Shown one piece after another: positions 10,480 through 20,280 of a stretch of DNA of 64,000 nucleotides (the stretch's first letter is position 1; each line of letters starts with the position of its first letter). A model generated the notes under the pieces. It did no database searches. It saw only the letters and a list, made by a program, of their open reading frames with translations, and was not told the DNA's origin. Source of the DNA: Symbiodinium microadriaticum (taxonomy: Eukaryota > Sar > Dinophyceae > Suessiales > Symbiodiniaceae); contig LSRX01000007.1 of the NCBI GenBank assembly GCA_001939145.1, forward strand, positions 445,971 through 509,970, written 5' to 3'. The position numbers were made by a program, and so were the translations under genes.

Positions 10480-11709
10480 TGAGTGACCGAATCCACAGGT
10501 CCGTGGAACTACACAAACGCCGGGTCTTCCTGAGCTGCCTGCCCGAGCTCGTCGATGCTTGGAATCAGCTTCCTTGTTATCCACTTTGGTCAGGTATATG
10601 ACATATTACTGTGTTGTTCACTACGGGGCCCCAACAGTCCATGCGCCTATACGCTTATTTACGTGGCCTTACAGGGGCTCTAAAAAAGGTACGATGGGGC
10701 CTAAAGTATGTGTGCGTGGATATATAATGTACAGGTAGGTATGCAGCTATCTATTTATGGATTTGGTTGCTCTATTTACAAAACAAGTCTGTAGATCTTG
10801 CGGGGGTTTAAGAGGTACACGGCCAAAGGTGTTGAAGTGTGGCATTGATGGGCTCTTCGCCCTGTCTGGCCGCAGAATTTCCCGAACATACCAGGCAGTA
10901 GACGCAGCTAGAGTGACGTGTGATGAGTGCAGTTGTCAGAGCGCTGAAACGTTTCACGGTCTAGCCGGCATTGCCGGAACACAAGGACACGGTCATGTCA
11001 AACCTAGTTCATGCATTTATCTGCGTGCGACCTGCTGTGCTGCTTGCTCGTCCCATGCACCTCATATAGAGGCCTTAGCTAAAATAAGGTTTTGGCGATT
11101 GTTCATGCTTATATACTAGCCATGCCAACCTTTGCAAGAGCACCTTCGGGAAGGCAGCTCGGGGGGGGGGGGTGATTTAGGGGGGAGGCGATCCGGTCGG
11201 GCAGACACCACTAGGGCTTAGGCTTTTTGGGCTTGGGGTTTATAAGGTTCAAGAGCTTACAGTAAGGGGTTTTCGAGTGCGACGAAGAAGAATACTGGCC
11301 AACATCAATACCCTAACCTGTTCGATGGATTCCCCGATCACCATAATTAATCATAAGAGCCCGAAAAAATTCCCTAAGCACTACGCCCCACATCCTAATC
11401 CCTAAACGGCAAGCCGTCTGCAACGCTCCGAGGGTCGGAATCGGCTCCTCCCCGCGGCGCTTCTTCCGGGGCGCAGAGCCACCTCGGGTTTCGACTGTAG
11501 GGTTTAAGGGTCTATCGGGGCCTAGGGGTTAGGCCTGTTTAGCGTTTAGGGATGAGTTCGGCGTTTCGGTGCAGGGTTTAAGGGTTTAGCCGTTGTTGGA
11601 TTTCTAGGATTGGCTTTAGGAAAAGAATTAGCCCATAAGATCTTGATGTCAGCTTCGGCTTTTGGTTGCTTCTGTTTTGGCTGCGTGTTTAAGGCTGGGC
11701 TCGATAGTT
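10480..11709. other. Non-coding stretch
   Basis: No convincing gene. The 120-codon frame at 10757-11119 has no recognisable domain and contains several Cys and His without spacing suggestive of a zinc finger. A 12-base G run lies at about 11161-11172. Telomere-like words occur at 11210-11260 and 11500-11590. Confidence 0.5.
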
Positions 11710-11804
11710 TACCCGTAGGCTCCTTAGTAGATCCTTTTTGGGATTACATTATAGACATTCTAGATATAAACCACAAAAAGGAACTACTTAGGAGCCTATG
11801 GGTA
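11710..11804 (-). mobile_element. MITE-like family A, copy 1 (95 bp)
   Basis: The ends are inverted: TACCCGTAGGCTCC at the left and GGAGCCTATGGGTA at the right, with inner arms TTTTTGGGATTAC and AAAAAGGAACTACTTAG. TA at both outer ends suggests a TA target duplication. The asymmetric centre (GATTACATTATAG) gives the orientation. The 86-codon frame across it (11610-11870) is largely element sequence. Confidence 0.8.
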
Positions 11805-13541
11805 GAGTTGTTGTATGAGGAGTTGCCTCGGGAGCTACTTGCGAAACACGTTCTGTGTCAGGCACCCTAAACTGGTTGGTAGGGGTTGTGACTCCAAGCT
11901 CCACTATGGCTTTAAAGACACCGTGGACTGTGGTTTCGGAACTCATTCTGATACTGCCACACCATGCTACACCCAGGTGAGATACGTGGGGAGGTGGAGT
12001 ACAGTTTAGGCATTGGTTGTGGTTTCGGCTTGAGGGTCTTATTCTGGCGGCAAGGTGCATATTACGCTTCCTTCCCTACCCAGTCAGCAAGGACTTAGCT
12101 TTATGATTGTTTTGTCTTTTGGGCTATATATTTATGTGAGCCTGACTTTCCAGAGCTGTTTGAGACCAAGGCCAATACTCACTAGTTCTGTTGGGATCTT
12201 GGCTACTTTGGCAGAATCTCTCATCCTGGCCCTGACTTACTCGGGGTCGACGCGTTTTGGGGATCCTCACCCTAGAAGCTCTGCATCCTGAACCATATGC
12301 TTGCCACGCAGACCCCAAAACCAAAAAAGCACGCCTAAACCCTATATTCACTATATACCATGAACAGGACCCATGAACCTTTACCTCATTTCAAAATATC
12401 GAAGTCTGGAGTCTTCTATCGAGAGGTCAAGCCTGAAGTTTGCGCTGCTCACTGCAACCCCCCGTGCACCTGTAATCTCTGTGCCTTCATAATTGGAATA
12501 CGGTTTTGGGGTTATATTCAATTAAAACTTTCACAAAGAATCCCCAGGAATAAGATTGCTAATCAATCAAGCTCCTACATCAGGAATGATCATATGACTG
12601 GTACAGGGGGTCATGAAGATCATGATACCCTCAATCTCACTTTTTGAAACCACAATCCCAAGTCGTAGATGATGTCTGACGCCCCGGCCACATCCAAGCC
12701 TCTACACACCAAGAAAGACCATGCTTCCGAATGCATCCCTCAAGCCCCAAGCCGATAAGGCTCAACTAGCCAATCCTGCAACGCTAATTTTAGGGCTTTA
12801 GGGTGTAGGCGTTTCGGGCATAGTGCTTTCAGTGCTTTAGGATTTTAGTGCTTCGGGCTTTAGGGTTTGTAGGGCTTTGTGCCTTTTAAGGCATGGGTTT
12901 CGGGTAATGCTTCTCCCGAAACGGTCGTCTTCCCCACAGCCAGGGGTCGATTGATTTCCACCAGCAAGGCAAGGGTGAAGATAGCGATGTTCCAGAGAAG
13001 CGTGCAAACCTGGGTTTAGGGGTTTAGGGCTTATACGGTTTGAAAGGGTTCAGGGTCTACGGGCTTTCGGATTTGCAGCCTTTGGGCGAAAGCCTTGGGA
13101 TCTTGCCGTTTGAGGTTTGGCTTGGGGCCTGGGAGGGCATGCAAAGGCTTGGATTTCAGGGTTGGCAGACTAATTTCAAGAATCCACCCAAGCCTGCGAA
13201 GCAAGCAGTGCAAGCTCCGACCCTGAACTCAAAACCTGAATCCCGAACGGGAAACCGAAACCGAAGTCCGCAAAATTGACCGTTAATCTCCGAGTTCTGA
13301 GTGCAGCCGCAGGAGCACTTGCCGCCAACAACTTTTCCTTGGTTTCCATGACGTTTTGGCAAAGGCGTGGCTCCAGTTCGCCGGGTGTCTGGGGGTATTC
13401 AAGCCGTGCGCCGGCCTTGAATCCATGGGATTCCGAAAAGGATATGCCCTATTCTGCTGCTTATGATGTAACTGAGGTGCAAGCAAGCCACACAGCCTGC
13501 AGTAGACCCTAACCTGCACTCCTTAACAGGACCTTAGCCAT
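11805..13541. other. Non-coding stretch
   Basis: No gene recognised. Telomere-like words occur at 12790-12900 and 13010-13030. The open frames at 12360-12647 and 13040-13519 have no domain features. Confidence 0.5.
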
Positions 13542-13661
13542 ACCTGCAGGATCCTACCCTACCACTATTTCAGGGTACCGACTCTTGTATGCTGCAGATC
13601 TTCACCACAAGACTATAGGTACCCTACAAAAATTAAAATGGTGGGGTATGACCCTACAGGT
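13542..13661. mobile_element. 120-bp inverted-repeat element (F)
   Basis: The left arm begins ACCTGCAGGATCCTACCC and carries ACCACTATTT and GGGTACC. The right arm is its imperfect reverse complement (GGTACCC, AAATGGTGGGGTATGACC, CTACAGGT). It is a single copy in this window with no coding capacity. Confidence 0.5.
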
Positions 13662-14048
13662 CAAATGATGTCCTCAAAATGCTAAAGCCCTCAGGCACTC
13701 AGTCGGGGTTTGGGTATGGGTCTCGGCTCTTGAGTATCTGGGTTTAGTGCTTTGGGGCTTTGGGGCTCAGGGGCCGTTTTTGCCTTCAGGGATGTTGCGG
13801 TTGAGTATTGTTGTGGTACAAGCTGTCTTGATTTTCAATTTGCAGGCTTTATCTGCTTGGAATTGAAGAGAAGATCTCCACGTCACGCTGCCTGACGGAT
13901 TTCAGTCTCAGCGCAGAGTTCACACCCGGCTAAAAACCACTGCCGCGCAGCCGCAGGGTTCCGACTCTCACGCTCGCATCAGCAAGCACGGCTCACGAGG
14001 CTTCTTGTTTGATTCTTCACTGGCGCTTGTGATTTGAGCATCGCTTGC
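13662..14048. other. 3' flank of the repeat-protein gene
   Basis: No element seen. As expected for a dinoflagellate gene, no AATAAA-type polyadenylation signal stands out just past the stop. Telomere-like words are few here. Confidence 0.4.
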
Positions 14049-15023
14049 TCAGGGGTGGCTGGCTGCTGTGCACTCTTTGCAAAGTGCCACCGGTGCTATG
14101 GCCCACTTCTGCTGCCACTGTGATCTGAAATAGCTCACATACTCGGCCATGGTGTAGATCTTTCCGTCCTCCGCAACGCGCCTTTGTGTTGCCCACCTTG
14201 CTTCATGCCAGTATGACAACCAGCCTCCCTTGAAGTAGTCATGGAACTGAGAAACAGAGTATGCCTTGCCATCCCTCGCCACCTTCTGTGCCACCGGGCT
14301 TGCCGTCCACTTTGCCATCCAGTTGCTCCCAAAGTAGTCCTTGAATTCGGAGGCCGTGTAGTATTTGCCATCCTCTGCATAGCGGTAAGCTTGCATGTCG
14401 AAGGATGCCGAGACAGCCTCCGAGATGGCCCTTTGCTTGTCATGAAAGCGCTGGTAAAACGTCGCAAACTTCTCAGCCTCACAGCCGGCAGCAGCCACCG
14501 CTATTGCAGTCTCTTGAGCCTCCCTGTCAGGGAGCCACGTGGCCATGACCCTGTAGAGATTGCTGAGCTCGGTTGGGGATGCATCCTTCTCTAGAAGCTC
14601 AGCAGCTCGCGCGCAGGCCTTCTCCCGGCCGAGGTGGCTGCCCGAGAGAACGTGGTACATGGCGAAGAGCTGGTCTGGGTCAAGCTGCTTCTTCGCATAG
14701 GCAAACATCAACTCAAGGGCTTCGCGCTGGGAGTAGGGGATCGTGAACCGGTGGGTGAGCAGAGAGTAGAGTTGCTTGAGATACCAAACTGAAGCGCCAC
14801 ACGTCTCCATGTACCACCACTCCTTCGTTGCCCACCACCTAGCATCCGAATGGCTCAGCCCCAAGCCTCCCGGCCCAACACCGAGCCAGTTCTCAAGCTC
14901 CCACTGCAGATCCCGGGCTTCTGAATCATCGGCCTCCAGGGCGAAGATGTCATCATTATTCCGGTGTGCCGTTGCTGGAAGCATCAGCATCAGCATAGCC
15001 GCCACCAAGGTTGAACGGACCAT
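14049..15023 (-). CDS. Secreted/lumenal repeat protein, 324 aa, function unknown
   Basis: This is the only intact gene recognised. It has a single exon, with ATG at 15021-15023 in a near-ideal context (CCACCATGG) and TGA at 14049-14051. Residues 1-19 form a signal peptide (LVAAMLMLMLPATA, cleavage likely after the ATA at 17-19). Residues about 98-200 contain three helical repeats of about 34 residues, each starting with a (Q/G/D)RE motif (R100, R133, R167) and carrying an aromatic pivot (Y123, Y157, Y190). Residues 212-312 contain three 33-35-residue repeats of the form A-x-DGK-x-Y(T/S)-x2-(E/Q)(F/Y)-x2-YF-x3-W-x3-W, with DGK at 218, 251 and 286. Similar DG/Y/EF/YF/W units are, from memory, common in predicted dinoflagellate proteins. 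The function, possibly a scaffold or binding role in the secretory route or cell surface, is inference. No catalytic motif is visible. Cys75, 137, 181, 315 and 318 could form disulphides. Confidence 0.88.
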   Translation of the reverse strand: MVRSTLVAAMLMLMLPATAHRNNDDIFALEADDSEARDLQWELENWLGVGPGGLGLSHSDARWWATKEWWYMETCGASVWYLKQLYSLLTHRFTIPYSQREALELMFAYAKKQLDPDQLFAMYHVLSGSHLGREKACARAAELLEKDASPTELSNLYRVMATWLPDREAQETAIAVAAAGCEAEKFATFYQRFHDKQRAISEAVSASFDMQAYRYAEDGKYYTASEFKDYFGSNWMAKWTASPVAQKVARDGKAYSVSQFHDYFKGGWLSYWHEARWATQRRVAEDGKIYTMAEYVSYFRSQWQQKWAIAPVALCKECTAASHP

Positions 15024-15047
15024 GGTGGGATCGACGAGTAAGATGTG

Positions 15048-15069
15048 CTTGGCAAGAAAGAAAGAGAGC
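15048..15069 (-). promoter_or_regulatory. Candidate SL trans-splice acceptor (pyrimidine tract plus AG)
   Basis: On the minus strand a CTCTCTTTCTTTCTTG tract leads to CCAAG, with the AG at 15049-15048. Use of this site would give a 5' UTR of about 24 bases plus the 22-nt leader before the ATG at 15023. Dinoflagellate nuclear mRNAs are trans-spliced, so such a site is expected. No TATA-like element is evident upstream. Confidence 0.6.
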
Positions 15070-15595
15070 TACGCCTAAGTGGCGTGAGTCGAAAGCTGGT
15101 CTAGCTTTGGAGCACTGATAGTTGCAGGAGACAGCTCTGTCTATGCATCCTACTCCTTGCAAAAAAACACCTATTCCGGTCTAGGGTATAGGGCTTTTCC
15201 TACAACACGAACTCCGAACCCCTGTGAGTCCTACAGCATGGCCCCAAGACTCCAAATAGCCCAAAGTAGGGACTACTTGAATACTTCGGGAGTGTTGGGG
15301 TTGCCGAGCCGTGATATCTCCTTTCCCTCCCTTTGTGCACGGACTTGCACATGCCCGCCCAAACCGTATACATCCCAAACCATAAGCCCCAAAAAAACGA
15401 ACTTCTAAGACCAATCGGAGCCTGTCTTTTTCCTACCGCAACTTTCTGAAGCCCTGACAACCGAAACCATCTCAGCTGGGTTGTCTCTGTCTGTACAGGG
15501 GTTTAGGCGGCTTAGGGTTTTGGGTACATATGGGTTGTATATGGGTCTGATGAAGCCTTACATTATACTGGTTTCATAGGGTACGGAGGGCTTTA
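15070..15595. other. Non-coding stretch with a short shared repeat
   Basis: No gene. Bases 15250-15292 (CTCCAAATAGCCCAAAGTAG and onward to ATACTTCGGGAG) are related to 17793-17869. Confidence 0.5.
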
Positions 15596-15699
15596 ACTTA
15601 GGAGCCGAGTACATTAGCCCAAAAAAGGTTAACCTTTTGAAGTATAATGGGTTTATATAAACCCCAAAAGGTTAAAGGTTACCTACTCAGCCCTTAAGT
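15596..15699. mobile_element. 104-bp inverted-repeat element (G)
   Basis: Outer arms ACTTAGGAGCCGAGTA and the reverse complement of ACTTAAGGGCTGAGTA enclose inner arms GGTTAACCTTTTG and CAAAAGGTTAA around an AT-rich loop. Size and symmetry match the other MITE-like elements. It is a single copy in this window. Confidence 0.55.
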
Positions 15700-18301
15700 A
15701 AACCATGTTAAGAGGGGTCTAGAGACGACGCCCCTTGAACGATGTGGATGGGAGAAAGCCCAGCTTTTTACCTGGCAAATCCCCGAAACTCGAGGGCCCT
15801 GAGCCCTGCAGTCTAAGAAAGCATTGAATGGGGTCAGGGTTTAGGTATTTTTTTGGTTGAGGGTTTAGGGCTTTTTGGTTTACGGTCTAGGGTTTTTTGG
15901 TTTAGGGTTTAGGTTCACTCTTCACATCTTGCCATGGGGTTTGTGTAGCCGCAAGCCGGCTTCAGTCTGGAAACTCTCGCACGGCAACGGAACATACCAG
16001 GGAACCCAGTCCAGAAGACTACTTATGCTACACTACGGCTTAGGGTTCAGGGTTTAGGCCTTAGAACCAGTATCTTTTTTTGTAATCGCCGGGGACTCGA
16101 CATCAGCACAAACAAACCCGAAACCAAAACCTGTACACCTTATTGTAGAGAACCCTTAAGCGAAACCTTGAAGACCCGTTCAAACTGTGCAACCCCCCCT
16201 ATCGAACCCGAAGACGCCTCAGCAAAAAACTCGTATCGAACCCTTGCAGCACCTAACCCTAGAATCCCTCGTTCCACAAAAAGAGAGAGCATGGTAGAAC
16301 CCCTGAGGGCACCAAAGCCCGAAACGAAAGCCCAGGGACCCGAAACTCTCTAGATTCCTAAAGCCGCTTATCGAGTTCCTAAAAAAAGGGAACCCTTCTC
16401 CCCTGAAGCCCCCTTATAGAATTATCTTTTAAAGGGGCCCTAAACCACCGCCCCAGGCTCCGAGAAGTCCGACAGCTGTGCCGGCCGCATCAACAGGCCC
16501 GGACTGCGAGCCTTCTTCGAAAGTTGAGGTTTTAGGGTTGAGGGCTTAGGGTTTAGGGGTTTAGGGTTTGGGGTTAAACGGTTGAGGGTTTGGGGTTTAG
16601 GGTTGAGGGCTTGGAGCGCAGGGTTCGGGGTTCAGGGTTGAGCGTGTAAAGAACAAGTCTATGCAGCTTCACTAGGATTCTGCATGATCTCTACTGGTAG
16701 GAGGGTTTCATAAGGAGTGCAGCAGGCACGGGAAAGGCGTTTGTGCAGGGTGATAAGGGTTTCAAACGGCGCATATAAGACTTCTGTAGGGCTTTACCGG
16801 GCTTGTAGACGGTTTGGCGTGATGCATACATGTGCTTCATATCCTAAAACCTAGACCCTCAATCTAATTGTGGATCTCACGTTCAAGGTTGGGCTTTTAC
16901 GGTGCTTGTTCGTGTCGGGCCAGTCGACATCCGGTCCTCCGGTTGAGGGTTCAAGGGTCTTGGGGTTTGTGGTCTTTGAGGGCTCGGGTTAAGGTTCACA
17001 CGCAGAGTACATACTTCCCTAAACCCTAAGCCCTATCCCTAAAACCCCAAACCCTCATGAAGTTATCTCCTTAGGCTGCCAAAACTCGAAACTCCAAAAC
17101 TCAGAACTACGAAACACAGCAACCCTATAGGCCTTACGATCAACATCTGAAAGAACGAAGAAACCCAAAAAGCAAAAACACAGCCCAACAGTCTTAAACC
17201 CTATACCCTATAAATCCTAAGCGCCAAGTCCGAAACCTAAGAACCTTAAACCGCAAGCCCAAACCACAAAACTCCGAATCAGTGAAGCCAAAAGGTCCCT
17301 GGAAAAGCCAGGCGTGCATATCCGGGGACTTGTTGTTGAGGATTCTGCACATTATAGGGTTTATAGGGTTTAGGGTCGGGTAGATTACATATGGGCTGCG
17401 GGATGGGGTTCGTTCTTTCGGACCCGCAGGACGGAACACGGGCTTGAGAACCTCCGAAATCCCGTCGTCAAGGAGCAGCCCGTGAACATACGAGGGTGTT
17501 CCTGCAACTTGGATACCTGGTTCAGTGACTGTGGAGTTTCTGAATTCCTAAAAACTGAAGTCCAGGAAATCCCTGTGGGAAAGCACCTAAGACTACAGAT
17601 ACAACCTCCTACGCAAAAAAAAACCTTATTCGTAAAACATGTATAGCCCAACATACCCCTTTCTAGAACCAAAGTTCGTGTTCAACCGTTCAGGGGCCTT
17701 CATGGGCCGTCTGCAAGAAAAGCCGGTGGCACTGCGAGGTGCGGCAGTGGAGCCTGCAATAACCAGGGGATGTTGGAGGCCTTTCCCTGGGGCTCCAAAT
17801 AGCCCAAAGTAGATACTATTTTACAAACTTTAGACCCCAAAGTAGGTACTATTTGTATACTTGGAGGCCTAGGTTTTGGGTTTTGGGGTTCGAGGCCTTT
17901 GGGCTTGACGGTGATGCGGAGGTATGTTACTGGCTGCTATATCAAAGACGTGTAACTGTATAAACTATGTACTTACCTAGCCTTGGTATGGGAGATATAG
18001 GGGCCCGCATACAACAGTGACTTGGGCTTCCAGGGTAGACCATGGAGTGTACGGCCCGGCAGGATGACTCCCCGCCGCACATGCATGAAACTGGTTGGCT
18101 CTGTGTGTGCACGCTGGCATGTTCACACAGGCTATACTGACTGTCTATTTGAATGAGGCAGTGAGGCATGTTCAGAAAAAAAACGCTGCGTGAATGTATG
18201 CATGTATGGATGTATGTACGTACGCATGTATGTATGTGTAACCAGGCCGGCTGCGACACAAAGAGCCCCAGAAATACTGTTGAGAAATCCAGGAATCCTT
18301 T
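15700..18301. other. Non-coding, moderately rich in telomere-like words
   Basis: TTTAGGG-type words lie at 15830-15910, 16030-16060 and 16530-16650, and CCCTAAA-type words at 17010-17060 and 17195-17260. Bases 17793-17869 hold a small repeat with AAAGTAGATACTATTT and AAAGTAGGTACTATTTG in tandem, bounded by TTGGAGGCCT on both sides (17773-17782, 17861-17870). No gene recognised. Confidence 0.5.
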
Positions 18302-18411
18302 CCTTAAGGACGAAATGAACCCTAAAAGGGTTTAAGGTCCATATACCATATAGGTATTCATAGTGTAAGGCTATAGGGCCCCTACTTTTAAGGGTCATTT
18401 CGTCCTTAAGG
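18302..18411. mobile_element. MITE-like family C, copy 1 (110 bp)
   Basis: The terminal inverted repeats are CCTTAAGGACGAAATGA and TCATTTCGTCCTTAAGG. The flanking dinucleotide is TT on both sides. It differs from copy 2 (18750-18859) at only three positions, so insertion or duplication was recent. Confidence 0.85.
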
Positions 18412-18511
18412 TTAGCAGCTTGCTGGAGTCAACGGTCGAAGATCTGCTTAGACCGACCAGGACATCCACGCGCGCGCGGAGCGACTTTAGGCTTCTAGCC
18501 CTAGACAGCCC

Positions 18512-18605
18512 TACCCTAAACCCTAAACCCCTAAACCCTAAACCCTAAACCCCTAAACCCTAAACCCCTAAACCCTAAACCTCTAAACCCCTAAACCCTA
18601 ACCCA
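18512..18605 (-). repeat. CCCTAAA/CCCCTAAA telomere-like array
   Basis: This is the cleanest telomere-type array in the window, with about twelve heptamer/octamer units (CCCTAAA and CCCCTAAA mixed) and few interruptions. It lies between the two copies of family C. Confidence 0.9.
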
Positions 18606-18749
18606 AAGCAAAACCCCAAGCTAAAGAAACGGCCACTGCAGCCAGGCGGCCGAGAGTCAGTGCCCGGGGCTGGGCCAGCATCGATGACACATCACCGGCT
18701 CAGAAAGGGCGGCCACCCTAAGCCCTTCTCAAAAGCAGGCACTCCCTGA

Positions 18750-18859
18750 CCTTAAGGACGAAATGAACCCTAAAAGGGTTTAAGGTTCATATACCATATA
18801 GGTATTCAGAGTGTAAGGCTATAGGGCCCCTACTTTCAAGGGTCATTTCGTCCTTAAGG
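18750..18859. mobile_element. MITE-like family C, copy 2 (110 bp)
   Basis: It has the same ends as copy 1 and the same orientation, flanked by GA on both sides. The different flanking dinucleotides (TT for copy 1, GA here) argue for separate insertion with a 2-bp target duplication rather than a simple segmental duplication. Confidence 0.85.
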
Positions 18860-20218
18860 GAGGCTCTCCATGTACCGAAAGAATAAAAAACCTACTAGGC
18901 CTTGAAGGAGTCCCTGTATAGGTACTTCGAGGCCTAAGTAGGTACATAGAGCCTTGTAACTTACTTTGTTTGAAACCCTGCGGATAGGGGCGCAAAAGAA
19001 TGCGAAATCTACAGCTGCGTGCTTTTGGGTGTTCAGGGGCTAGGGCTTTCGGGCTCAGCGAGGTGTTCTGGAATTCCACAACCTGCAGGTTGCGAGTTCA
19101 AAACTTCGAAGTTTCAAGAACATCAACTTCTGACAGAGGCTAGATTAATAGACTTTGCTAGAGCCAATTACATTCATGAGGCCCATAGATTGGCATTAAG
19201 GCTTCGGATTCCACATCTGAAACAGGGCAGGGGCTTCGGAACGTGATTTAAAAATGGCTATGCGGAAGGTGCCAACGGTATTTCAAGCTCTCGGTGCTGG
19301 CCAAAAGAAAAAGCAGCAGTGCTAGAACCCGAAACCTTAAACTCTTACCCTAGACCCACAACCCTAAACCCAAAGCCCGAAACTCTAAACCATATGCATT
19401 CGGAGGTGGCGAAGCTTGTTAAGGTATATGGCAGGTTATAATTATAGTATATTCTATTTCATTATGTTCCGCTTGTTTCGCAGTCTCAAAGATGTGGTGC
19501 TGGCTTCAGGATAGGGCTTCGGGTTTCGGGCTTGGGCTAGGGCCTGGTGTTTAGGCCTTCATTGCGCGAGAGGTTGTAAGAGAAGCGCAAGGGCTTCGCG
19601 CAACATGGCCTTTCTTGACACCCGATAAGGACCCACTGCAACAGTCCGATGAATGCCTTCGACGAAAGGTGAGCGGATAACTGCTGCTTAGGTGTTTTCA
19701 GGATGAGGTGGGCTGTGAAGCGAGCTTCAAAGGACGAGTATGAGACCGAGCTGGGAAAGAGCACTTGTTGAACCACAAAGCTAGTACAGCAGCGACAACA
19801 AACCTATCGGCATAGAAATGCCAAATAATCATCAACAAGAATGTGGCGACTGCGCGTCGGTTCATACTAGCTCGTGAATCTTGTAGTTATGGGGTCATAT
19901 AGGGCTCTAAACTCGAAACTCCAAACGTGACAGGAGCATCCTTTTTCATCATCTGAGCCAGCTCGGGCGTTTCGAGAGTGCTTAGAAGCGCAGCTTCTTG
20001 CGCATGTAGAGCACGTCCTCAGAGGCGACATGAGGCCCCTTGTGAATCATGGTCCTTTTTAGAGGCCGCCTCTTCAGAATGCAACTGCTTTAAAGTGACC
20101 CGGAGATTGGCTCCACCCAAAAATCAAAAGCCCACAACCAAAAGGACCACAAGGAGCTCAGGCAGTAGGGTTTCAGCCTTGCGTGATACAAACTCACACA
20201 CATTCACAAAAACTATAA
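18860..20218. other. Non-coding stretch
   Basis: No gene recognised. There are scattered CCCTAAAC words near 19350-19390. The frame at 19978-20319 runs into the microsatellite and has no domain. Confidence 0.5.
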
Positions 20219-20280
20219 TCTCTCTCTCTCTCTCTCTCTTATATATATATATATATGTATATGTATATGTATATGTATGG
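20219..20280. repeat. (CT)n then (AT)n/(ATGT)n microsatellite
   Basis: A CT run at 20219-20238 is followed by AT and GTATAT repeats to about 20280. Confidence 0.9.

Noticed and set aside
11610..11870. 86-codon plus-strand frame as a gene
   Set aside because: It spans an intact family A element, and its C-terminal half is element sequence.
18302..18411. piggyBac-type element because of TTAA near both ends
   Set aside because: TTAA sits inside a longer conserved CCTTAAGG end in both copies, so it belongs to the element and is not a target duplication. The ends do not look like piggyBac termini.
19244..19270. Second spliced-leader relic (AAAATGGCTATGCGG)
   Set aside because: Only about a dozen bases resemble the SL complement, with mismatches and without the CTTGAGCC part. 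Likely chance.
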